Of a DNA stretch of 5,178 nt, positions 1 through 5,178 are shown piece by piece. The notes beneath the pieces were generated by a model that saw nothing but the letters and a program-made list of their open reading frames with translations, did not search any database and had not been told where the DNA came from. Both the position numbers and the translations under genes were made by a program. Origin of the DNA: an uncultured Prevotellaceae bacterium (GTDB taxonomy: Bacteria; Bacteroidota; Bacteroidia; Bacteroidales; Bacteroidaceae); the NCBI GenBank assembly GCA_946403615.1, contig CAMJAO010000173.1, forward strand, positions 1-5,178. The letters run 5' to 3'. Each line of letters starts with the position of its first letter. Positions within the stretch are counted from its first letter, which is position 1.

Positions 1-977
1 TCGAATTTCGCCCTGTAAAATGTATTGGAACCGAAGCCTTTAGTGCTCAACCCCGCATACCACTGCAACCGCATGGCGCCATCGTCGTACATACCCTGAT
101 AAAACGCCTTGCCGCCGGAGTAGTCGCTGTTGAGATGACCTGCTGCCGAGCGCAGATAACCATCGCTGCGAGTCAGGCTGCCGCTCAACTGGTTGTTCCA
201 TGCGCCATGCACCACATTGGCCCTGCCGCCGACAGAGACATAGCCAAAACTACCGCCCTCGACGCGCACGTCGAAAGACGGGGTGGCACCTCCCTCTGTC
301 ACCCTCCTATGAAGGGGAAAAACCAGTTGGTTGTCGGAGGGAAACTGGGAGTATTGGGAACCATGGGAATCCTGACTCCCGGGACGGGTGACAATATTCA
401 CCGCGCCGACAAGCGACGACGTGCCATAGACCCTTCCGGCGGGGCCTTCCAGCACCTCGATGCGTTCTATCTCGCTCACATCGACGGGTAAATCAAAAGC
501 ATTGTGGGCTGTCTGCGGGTCACAGATGTTGATGCCGTTGATCAGGATGGTGATTTGCTCACTGGTACCTCCACGGATGGCGATGTCGGTCTGGGCACCT
601 AACGGTCCCCGTTGGCGCACATCCACGCCTGTGGCATATTTCAGCAAATCGTTAATACTTTGCGCTGGCGACGACTGAATATCCTCGCGGCTCAGCACAG
701 TTACCATTCTCGCGGCTTGCTCCAAGGCAAGCGGTGCGCTCGTGCCTGTGACCTCGATTTCATCGAGTTCCTGCACACGGTCTGTCTCAGTCGTGTCGGG
801 GCGCTCCTCAAAGGAACTTTTCTTGTCATCGGTGGCGGCGCTGGCCGACTGTAACGTGGCTACGCTCAACACGCCGATAATCACCTCACGACCCAGACAG
901 GCAAACAATGCATACCCTTTTCTGATAAAATGCTTGAAAAGGATAGGCGTGCGCTGATTGAAATGTGGCTGATACAT
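1..977 (-). CDS. TonB-dependent outer-membrane receptor, N-terminal part (runs off left edge)
   Basis: The minus-strand frame opens with ATG at 977-975 and stays open for 325 codons to the window edge. Residues 1-48 form a long basic leader with a broken hydrophobic stretch (GYALFACLGREVIIGVLSVA) ending near SASA, taken as the signal peptide. A TonB-box-like segment (DEIEVTGTS, 72-80) follows. The plug domain spans about 86-198, with TVLSREDI, IAIRGGTSEQ, ILINGINICDP, IERIEVLEGPAGRVYG and GAVNIVTRPG, all typical of the family. The first barrel strands start near 234 (FDVRVEGGSFGYVSVGG). There is no SusD-partner (SusC) carboxypeptidase-like N-terminal domain, so a BtuB/siderophore-type receptor is more likely than a SusC; the substrate cannot be told. 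Residues about 201-230 look inserted between the plug end and the barrel, and their DNA resembles an intergenic repeat. The gene is divergent from the DUF1846 gene, with a matching promoter at 1015-1022. The family call is firm; the specificity is unknown. Confidence 0.93.
   Translation of the reverse strand, partial: MYQPHFNQRTPILFKHFIRKGYALFACLGREVIIGVLSVATLQSASAATDDKKSSFEERPDTTETDRVQELDEIEVTGTSAPLALEQAARMVTVLSREDIQSSPAQSINDLLKYATGVDVRQRGPLGAQTDIAIRGGTSEQITILINGINICDPQTAHNAFDLPVDVSEIERIEVLEGPAGRVYGTSSLVGAVNIVTRPGSQDSHGSQYSQFPSDNQLVFPLHRRVTEGGATPSFDVRVEGGSFGYVSVGGRANVVHGAWNNQLSGSLTRSDGYLRSAAGHLNSDYSGGKAFYQGMYDDGAMRLQWYAGLSTKGFGSNTFYRAKF
284..325 (-). repeat. Palindromic repeat-like segment inside the receptor gene
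   Basis: Read on the minus strand, this stretch runs TTCCCCTTCATAGGAGGG then TGACAGAGGGAGGTGCCA. It resembles the intergenic element at 2730-2762 (TTCCCCCTCGGGGGAGTCAG then AGGGGGGCTGCC): both have a C-run, a short spacer, a G-run, then CAGAGGG and TGCC. It encodes receptor residues about 218-232 in frame, in a part without the usual barrel strand pattern. Inserted DNA may reach to about 377, because CCCTCC near 335-341 can pair with GGAGGG near 301-307. The similarity is aligned by eye, so the family assignment is tentative. Confidence 0.5.
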
Positions 978-1014
978 TTTTGATTAAAAATATGAAATAA
1001 GAAATTTCGAATTG

Positions 1015-1045
1015 CAAAGGTACTATTTTTTGAAATCAATAAAAA
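1015..1045 (-). promoter_or_regulatory. Bacteroidetes-type promoter for the TonB-dependent receptor
   Basis: On the minus strand TACCTTTG (1022 to 1015) matches the Bacteroidetes -7 consensus TAnnTTTG, and it is followed by C as is common. The -33 position, 19 bp upstream, is only a T-run (TTTT, 1045-1042) rather than TTTG, so that half is weak. Transcription would start a few bases downstream, leaving an AT-rich leader of about 30 nt before the ATG at 977. No Shine-Dalgarno sequence is present, which is normal for this phylum. Confidence 0.6.
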
Positions 1046-1097
1046 AGAAATGTCCATTTTATTCTCTATTTCGTGGTTTTTTCTGACTTTTGAGTTC

Positions 1098-1123
1098 GCC
1101 GAAATTACTTTTGCTCGGCAAAA
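1098..1123. promoter_or_regulatory. Overlapping inverted repeats in the divergent promoter region
   Basis: Two palindromes overlap here: TTTTGC-TCG-GCAAAA (1109-1123, 6-bp arms) and GCCGA (1098-1102) with TCGGC (1115-1119). They lie between the two divergent promoters, 17 bp upstream of the -33 box of the DUF1846 promoter. This position would suit a shared operator, but the site could also be a remnant of an extragenic repeat or terminator. No regulator is encoded in the window. Confidence 0.3.
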
Positions 1124-1139
1124 AAAAGGTACAAGTTTC

Positions 1140-1170
1140 TTTGTTATGCTCTCGCTTTTTCGTAACTTTG
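1140..1170 (+). promoter_or_regulatory. Bacteroidetes-type promoter for the DUF1846 gene
   Basis: TTTG at 1140-1143 and TAACTTTG at 1163-1170 are separated by 19 bp. This matches the -33 (TTTG) and -7 (TAnnTTTG) boxes of the primary Bacteroidetes sigma factor. Transcription would begin a few bases after 1170, giving a roughly 28-nt AT-rich leader to the ATG at 1205. AAAGGA at 1198-1203 sits too close to the start codon to be a useful Shine-Dalgarno. The pair of boxes is a good match and supports the chosen start. Confidence 0.75.
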
Positions 1171-1204
1171 CACACATATTTTTTATTTTTTACTGATAAA
1201 GGAT

Positions 1205-2665
1205 ATGGAAATAGGTTTTGACAACAATAAATATGTGAAGATTCAGTCTGAGCATATTAAAGAGCGTATCTCTGAGTTTGGTGGAAAACTTTATCTGGAA
1301 TTAGGCGGCAAACTGTTTGATGACCATCATGCCTCGCGCGTGCTGCCCGGCTTCAAGCCCGACAGCAAACTGAGCATGCTCAAACAACTCTCCGACAGCA
1401 TAGAAATCGTCATCGTCATCAGTGCCGAGGACATCGAGGCCAACAAGACGCGCGCCGATTTGGGCATCACTTACGACGAGGATGTGCTGAGATTGCGCGA
1501 TGCTTTCATCGACAGGCATTTCTTTGTCGGATCGGTCGTCATCACCCATTATTCCGGCCAACGGGCTGCTGACAATTTCCGCACCCGCCTGCAACGCATG
1601 GGCATCAAGACCTATTACCATTACCTCATCGAGGGTTATCCTCACAATGTGGCACTGATAGCGTCTGACGAGGGTTTCGGCAAAAATGATTTCGTAGAGA
1701 CAGAGCGCCCGCTGGTCATCGTCACGGCTCCAGGTCCCGGCAGCGGCAAGATGGCCGTATGCCTGAGTCAGCTCTATGGCGAGAACAAACGGGGCGTCAG
1801 GGCCGGATATGCCAAGTTTGAGACCTTCCCTGTGTGGAGCCTTCCCCTGAAACATCCTGTCAACGTGGCTTATGAGGCAGCGACGGCCGATCTGAACGAC
1901 GTGAACATGATTGACCCGTTCCACCTCGACGCTTATGGCAAGGTGGCGGTCAATTACAACCGCGACATCGAGATATTCCCAGTGCTCAAAGCTCTGTTCG
2001 AGGGTATCTACGGCGCCAGTCCCTACAAATCGCCGACCGACATGGGTGTCAACATGGTGGGATTCTGCATCTCCGACGACGAGGTGTGCTGCAAAGCCTC
2101 GAAAGATGAAATCATACGGCGTTATTATACAGCGACGAACAAACTGGCCGACGGTGCCTGCAATGACAGCGAAGTGCACAAGATACAGATGCTGTTCAAC
2201 CAACTGAAAATCTCCACCGACGACCGTAAGACCACCGTTGCCGCCAACAACCGTAAGAACGAGAGCGGACATACCTCCGCAGCCATCGAACTGGCTGACG
2301 GCACGATTATCACCTCACAGTCGAGTCCGCTGCTGGGCTGTTGCGCCGCTCTGCTGCTCAACGTGACCAAACACCTGGCGGGCATCGACCATGCGGTGAA
2401 ACTCATCCCGCAGAGCATGATCGAGCCTATCCAGAAGACGAAGATTGAATATCTGGGAGGCCGCAATCCGCGTTTGCATACCGACGAGGTGCTCGTGGCA
2501 CTCTCGGTGCTGTCACCTCACGACGACAATTGCCGCCGAGCCTTGGAGAGCCTGCCCAAACTGCGCGGCTGCCAAATCCACTGCACGGTGATGCTGAGTG
2601 AAATAGACCGCAAAATCCTGAAAAAACTGGGCTGTGATCTCACCTGCGACCCGGTGAGGAAGTGA
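1205..2665 (+). CDS. DUF1846 (UPF0371) family protein, function unknown
   Basis: The 486-residue protein is full length for DUF1846/UPF0371 (roughly 490-510 residues) and begins with the family's typical IGFDNNKYVKIQSEHIKERI. Landmarks are LYLELGGKLFDDHHASRVLPGF (about 30-50), SAEDIEANKTRADLGITYD (73-91), VITHYSGQRAADNF (112-125), the glycine-rich TAPGPGSGK (174-182), FETFPVWSLPLKHPVNVAYEAATADL (205-230) and GGRNPRLHTDEVL (418-430). The glycine-rich loop looks like a nucleotide-binding loop but is not a proper Walker A: the first Gly is displaced and Met follows the Lys. As far as I recall, the loop is shared across the family. There is no signal peptide or membrane segment, so the protein should be cytoplasmic. 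The family is found in Firmicutes, Actinobacteria and Bacteroidetes and has no established reaction. A Bacteroidetes promoter lies just upstream, and the hydrolase/HAD gene follows in the same direction. The family call is confident; I assign no function. Confidence 0.93.
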   Translation: MEIGFDNNKYVKIQSEHIKERISEFGGKLYLELGGKLFDDHHASRVLPGFKPDSKLSMLKQLSDSIEIVIVISAEDIEANKTRADLGITYDEDVLRLRDAFIDRHFFVGSVVITHYSGQRAADNFRTRLQRMGIKTYYHYLIEGYPHNVALIASDEGFGKNDFVETERPLVIVTAPGPGSGKMAVCLSQLYGENKRGVRAGYAKFETFPVWSLPLKHPVNVAYEAATADLNDVNMIDPFHLDAYGKVAVNYNRDIEIFPVLKALFEGIYGASPYKSPTDMGVNMVGFCISDDEVCCKASKDEIIRRYYTATNKLADGACNDSEVHKIQMLFNQLKISTDDRKTTVAANNRKNESGHTSAAIELADGTIITSQSSPLLGCCAALLLNVTKHLAGIDHAVKLIPQSMIEPIQKTKIEYLGGRNPRLHTDEVLVALSVLSPHDDNCRRALESLPKLRGCQIHCTVMLSEIDRKILKKLGCDLTCDPVRK

Positions 2666-2711
2666 AGTACCTACGTTATCCATTAAAATAATAGAAACAA
2701 AATAACTAAGA

Positions 2712-2762
2712 CCCTTACCCCTGTATCGGTTCCCCCTCGGGGGAGTCAGAGGGGGGCTGCCT
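2712..2762 (+). repeat. C/G-rich palindromic intergenic repeat
   Basis: The gap between the two plus-strand genes holds CCCTTACCCCTGTATCGG followed by TCCCCCTCGGGGGA (2731-2744), a near-perfect palindrome, then GTCAGAGGGGGGCTGCC. CCCCCTC (2732-2738) can instead pair with GAGGGGG (2749-2755), so two alternative hairpins are possible. It ends 5 bp before the next ATG. No T-run follows, so it is not a standard intrinsic terminator. From memory, similar C/G-run elements are common between Bacteroidales genes, but I could not search for copies. A related sequence lies inside the receptor gene at about 284-325. Confidence 0.6.
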
Positions 2763-2767
2763 TAACC

Positions 2768-3757
2768 ATGGAAAATCCCTATATCAAACAGTTTCCCGAC
2801 CTGATGGCGGGCAAGAAAGTGATGTATGTGCACGGCTTCGGTTCATCGGCACAGACGGGCACCGTAGGCCGGTTGCGCGAAGTGCTGTGCAATGCCACCG
2901 TCATAGCCGAAGATGTGCCCCTGCATCCGCAGGAGGCTATAGCCATGCTCAAAAACATGTGCGAGACGGAACAACCCGACCTCATCATCGGCACATCGAT
3001 GGGCGGTATGTATGCGGAGATGCTCTACGGCTACGACCGCATCCTCATCAATCCCGCCTTGCAGATAGGCGACACGATGGTGAGCCACGGCATGACTGGC
3101 GCACAGAAGTTTTTCAACCCCCGCAAAGACGGTGTGCAGGATTTCATCGTAACCAAAGCCCTGGTAAAGGAATACAAAGACATCACCACTCATTGTTTCA
3201 GCGGTGTGAACGACGATGAGCGCCGGCGCGTCATCGGATTGTTCGGCGACCGCGACAATCTAGTCCACACTTACGACCTGTTTCATGAGCACTACCCCAC
3301 TGCCATCCGTTTCCATGGCGAGCACCGCATGGACGACCAGTCGTATATGCAGTCGGTCATGCCCGTCATCCGCTGGTTTGACGACCGCCAGCGCGGCTAT
3401 GACCGTCCTGTGGTCTATGTCACGGCCGACACGCTCATCGACAATTGGCAGAAGCCCAGGTCGAGTGCACAGAAAGCCTTCCGTCGGCTGATAGAGATAT
3501 ATAATGTGTATATCGTGGCACCCATGCCTCTTTACGCCGACACGGCCGACGACGGTCTCATGGCTTGGGCTGAGGAATACATCAATGTGCCGGCATACGG
3601 GCATATTATCCGCAGCAACCAACCCGAACTGCTCTTGGGCGATTTTCTCATCACCGTAAATGACTGCCCGAAATTCATGGGCACCGTCATCCCCTTCGGT
3701 AGCGACACCTTCAAGACATGGGAAGAGATTATCACCTATTTTGAAAGAATCAACTAA
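2768..3757 (+). CDS. YqiA/YcfP-like alpha/beta hydrolase fused to a degenerate HAD (5'-nucleotidase-like) domain
   Basis: Residues 16-207 resemble the small YqiA/YcfP (UPF0227) esterases: VMYVHGFGSS (18-27) supplies the oxyanion region, GTSMGG (75-80) places the nucleophile at Ser77, GDRDNLV (160-166) gives the acid (probably Asp163) and FHGEHRM gives His186. The triad looks intact, so hydrolysis of an ester or thioester is plausible; the substrate is unknown. Residues about 213-328 align by eye with the NT5C-like 5'(3')-deoxyribonucleotidase HAD family: PVVYVTADTLIDNW, YNVYIVAPMP, GDFLITVNDCPKFMGTVIPFG and FKTWEEIITYF. In active members these read DxDGVLxDF, YILSTAP and GDxLIDDRxxNGxxxFxGexIxFG. 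Here the nucleophile Asp is Thr219, Gly of DxDG is Thr222, and the DD of LIDD is Thr296-Val297, so this half is probably not a phosphatase. No signal peptide is seen, so it should be cytoplasmic. It lies 102 bp after the DUF1846 gene. The hydrolase call is strong; the HAD call rests on motif alignment. Confidence 0.85.
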   Translation: MENPYIKQFPDLMAGKKVMYVHGFGSSAQTGTVGRLREVLCNATVIAEDVPLHPQEAIAMLKNMCETEQPDLIIGTSMGGMYAEMLYGYDRILINPALQIGDTMVSHGMTGAQKFFNPRKDGVQDFIVTKALVKEYKDITTHCFSGVNDDERRRVIGLFGDRDNLVHTYDLFHEHYPTAIRFHGEHRMDDQSYMQSVMPVIRWFDDRQRGYDRPVVYVTADTLIDNWQKPRSSAQKAFRRLIEIYNVYIVAPMPLYADTADDGLMAWAEEYINVPAYGHIIRSNQPELLLGDFLITVNDCPKFMGTVIPFGSDTFKTWEEIITYFERIN

Positions 3758-3796
3758 AAGGATATAGGTTTTCTATGTGTTCATAGGAAGCACTAA

Positions 3797-3864
3797 AAAA
3801 CAACGGATTGCACGAAAGAAACGGAAGTATCAGTATCCGTGAAATTCGTGCAATCCGTTGTTTT
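3797..3864. terminator. Long perfect hairpin, probable bidirectional terminator
   Basis: A 20-bp perfect inverted repeat (arms 3797-3816 and 3845-3864, with core CAACGGATTGCACGAA) lies between two convergent genes. Inside is a 4x4 purine internal loop (AGAA facing GAAA on the plus-strand RNA), then a second stem ACGGA (3821-3825)/TCCGT (3836-3840) with a 10-nt loop. Outside, A3795-A3800 gives a six-U tail for minus-strand transcripts (the dockerin gene), and TTTT at 3861-3864 gives a shorter one for plus-strand transcripts. Its length and perfect pairing exceed what a terminator needs, so it may be a repeated extragenic palindrome serving as one. Confidence 0.7.
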
Positions 3865-3928
3865 GGGTTGAGGGTTTAGTGTTCTTGACATGATAGCACA
3901 CTAAACACTAAACCCTCTACCCTAAACC
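3865..3928. repeat. Second inverted repeat with a 7-bp (CTAAACC-like) periodicity
   Basis: GAGGGTTTAGTGTT (3870-3883) pairs perfectly with AACACTAAACCCTC (3904-3917). The stem extends outward through GGGT/ACCC with one mismatch. The right arm and its flank read as four 7-mers in a row from 3901: CTAAACA, CTAAACC, CTCTACC and CTAAACC. The left arm holds the complementary GGGTTGA and GGGTTTA. The unpaired middle is about 20 nt. It lies just beyond the stop codon of the dockerin gene and could be another palindromic extragenic element. Confidence 0.6.
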
Positions 3929-3935
3929 TTCAAGT

Positions 3936-5178
3936 TTACTTGTGCAGGATGATATTGGCGATACCGGTCAGGTCGGCAATGTCAATCGAACCGTCGGGTG
4001 CACCGCCTGGGCCGCCAGCCACGTCGGCTGCACCAACGATAAACACCTTAGGCGATTTGCCGAGCAGGTAATTGGCCAACACGGTAAAGTCTGCCACATC
4101 CACCTCCATGTCACCGTTCACATCGCCGGGGATAACATTGACCACACTCAGGGGCGATGTCAGAAGATCCGTACGGAACGACTCGTTGTTAATATTGCTC
4201 AGGCTCACATCCTTCAGCTGCAAATAGTAGTTGCCGACAGTCATGTCGGGAGACACGTTGATGGTGACACGGGCCACCTCGCCGTCCTCACCCTCGAAGG
4301 TATAGGCATGGGTGGAGGTGCAGACCACGCGGAGGGAGCCGTCGCTGGTGATGTTAGCACTGAAGTAGTCGGTCTTGCCGGTTGTGGTGCGGGCGGTGCT
4401 CAGTTCGGCCATGGGAAGGCCGGCATCGTTGGTGGCCACGGTCACGCCCTCAGGCAATGCGAGAGTAAACATATAGCCTTGTATTGGCTCCGTGTTCTTC
4501 ATCTTCACGGAGAGCGTCTGTTGGCCACCGGCTGCAACCTGTACAGGCTCGAGATAAACGGTGTTATCAATCTGAGAGATGTCTGTATAGGAACCGACTT
4601 CCTTAGTCAAGATCATGTCGTCGAAATAGAAATCTATTCCGTCCGCTTCGTTCACAGGCAAGAAGAAGCGCAATTGGTTAATTGGGCCTTCTGCGTTTTC
4701 ATTGACAATCCCCTCCACTACAAACGTCTGCCATTCATCAGTCAGGTCCATATAACCAAGCAACCCCCAAATACTAACGTAATTATCTTTATCTTGTCCG
4801 TTACCTTGTATTGACACATTGCCACTGCTGGTTTTTGCGCGCATGGAGAAGCGGAAATGGTCGCCTGGCGCAAGGGTACCATTGAGGTTGACTTGGAATT
4901 GATTTAGCCACATTTGATTGTCCGGTATCTGTCCGAAATGAGTTAACAGGCAATGATTCGTGGTGGCAGATGCCGCATCAAGTATCACATCATCCAATGT
5001 CAATGAAGTTTGAACATATTGCTCATTTTTTTCGAATGCATCCATGTCCGTTCCTTCAAAGTCTCCATTGATAATCATATTATCACCATAGTCGATGACG
5101 GTCGGATTGGCACCGATCAGGTGCAAATCGTCGAAATAATAGACGGCAGAAGTGGGCTCCCTGTTCAGCAGGAACGCA
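3936..5178 (-). CDS. Secreted modular protein, C-terminal part: CBM-like, cohesin-like and dockerin-like modules (5' end off window)
   Basis: The minus-strand frame is open from the right edge to the TAA at 3938-3936, giving 413 visible residues. Residues 1-20 (ending AVYYFDDLHL) look like the end of one jelly-roll module. Residues about 33-192 begin NMIINGDFEG and end IDFYFDDMILT, the pattern of a CBM4/9-like or other galactose-binding-like module. Residues about 207-349 (VQVAAGGQQTLSVKMKN, GYMFTLALPEGVTV, GEVARVTINVSP, GNYYLQLKDVSLSN) resemble a cohesin-type beta-sandwich. Residues 351-413 are dockerin-like: loop 1 is DVNGDMEVDVAD, and loop 2 ends DGSIDIAD but has six extra residues (AGGPGGAP in place of NG). 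The protein is probably extracellular and may bind or degrade a polysaccharide; any catalytic domain lies outside the window. Codons for the second module are much poorer in GC than their flanks. It converges on the hydrolase gene across the hairpin at 3797-3864. Confidence 0.85.
   Translation of the reverse strand, partial: AFLLNREPTSAVYYFDDLHLIGANPTVIDYGDNMIINGDFEGTDMDAFEKNEQYVQTSLTLDDVILDAASATTNHCLLTHFGQIPDNQMWLNQFQVNLNGTLAPGDHFRFSMRAKTSSGNVSIQGNGQDKDNYVSIWGLLGYMDLTDEWQTFVVEGIVNENAEGPINQLRFFLPVNEADGIDFYFDDMILTKEVGSYTDISQIDNTVYLEPVQVAAGGQQTLSVKMKNTEPIQGYMFTLALPEGVTVATNDAGLPMAELSTARTTTGKTDYFSANITSDGSLRVVCTSTHAYTFEGEDGEVARVTINVSPDMTVGNYYLQLKDVSLSNINNESFRTDLLTSPLSVVNVIPGDVNGDMEVDVADFTVLANYLLGKSPKVFIVGAADVAGGPGGAPDGSIDIADLTGIANIILHK

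Noticed and set aside
881..1177. Open frame of 98 codons on the minus strand across the divergent promoter region
   Set aside because: It overlaps the receptor start in another frame and covers both promoters, and its product is low-complexity and basic with no family resemblance.
1724..1750. Walker A ATP-binding motif in the DUF1846 protein
   Set aside because: TAPGPGSGKM does not fit GxxxxGK[ST]: the first Gly is misplaced and Met follows Lys. I kept it only as a glycine-rich loop.
1301..2272. Open frame of 323 codons on the minus strand, antisense to the DUF1846 gene
   Set aside because: It lies wholly within a clearly conserved plus-strand gene, its product shows no recognisable domain, and long antisense frames are expected in GC-rich coding DNA.
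3773..3786. Small hairpin CTATG-TGTT-CATAG just after the hydrolase stop codon
   Set aside because: Only 5 bp, AT-rich and with no T-run; the much stronger hairpin just downstream explains termination better.
3895..3930. Telomere-like CCCTAAA repeats
   Set aside because: Only four degenerate units inside a bacterial palindrome. They are better explained as an extragenic inverted repeat than as anything telomeric.
3942..4814. Open frame of 290 codons on the plus strand, opposite the dockerin gene
   Set aside because: The minus strand encodes recognisable modules over the whole stretch. The plus-strand product has no domain and looks like a shadow rich in His and Gly.
5124..5126. TTG as a possible start codon of the dockerin-tailed protein
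   Set aside because: The frame continues upstream without a stop to the window edge, and those residues (AVYYFDDLHL) read as the end of another module. The TTG is an internal Leu codon.

Overview
The window looks like a piece of a Bacteroidales chromosome, most likely from the Prevotella group. Four things point there: two divergent promoters of the Bacteroidetes type (TAnnTTTG at -7), no Shine-Dalgarno sequences at the gene starts, a TonB-dependent receptor with a Prevotella-like leader, and a secreted modular protein ending in a dockerin-like tail. Genes are moderately GC-rich and intergenic regions are AT-rich or hold palindromic repeats. Taxonomy is inferred from gene style only.

Layout: (1) 1-977, minus strand: N-terminal 325 codons of a TonB-dependent outer-membrane receptor that runs off the left edge. 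It carries an apparent in-frame insertion resembling an intergenic repeat. (2) 978-1204: AT-rich divergent promoter region. (3) 1205-2665, plus strand: complete DUF1846/UPF0371 protein of unknown function. (4) 2666-2767: gap with a C/G-rich palindromic repeat. (5) 2768-3757, plus strand: a two-domain protein, a YqiA/YcfP-like alpha/beta hydrolase fused to what looks like a catalytically dead HAD (5'-nucleotidase, NT5C-like) domain. (6) 3758-3935: convergent gap with two long inverted repeats; the first is a good bidirectional terminator candidate. (7) 3936-5178, minus strand: C-terminal part of a secreted modular protein (carbohydrate-binding-like module, cohesin-like module, dockerin-like tail) that runs off the right edge.

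Genes 3 and 5 lie in the same direction, 102 bp apart, with no obvious second promoter, so they may be co-transcribed. No pathway links them from sequence alone. The receptor and the dockerin protein suit a gut or oral polymer-degrading lifestyle but are not visibly part of one locus. I see no RNA gene, CRISPR array, transposase or clear new defence system. The most interesting observations are the hydrolase/pseudo-HAD fusion, the repeat inserted in the receptor reading frame, and the low-GC carbohydrate-binding module set in a higher-GC gene.
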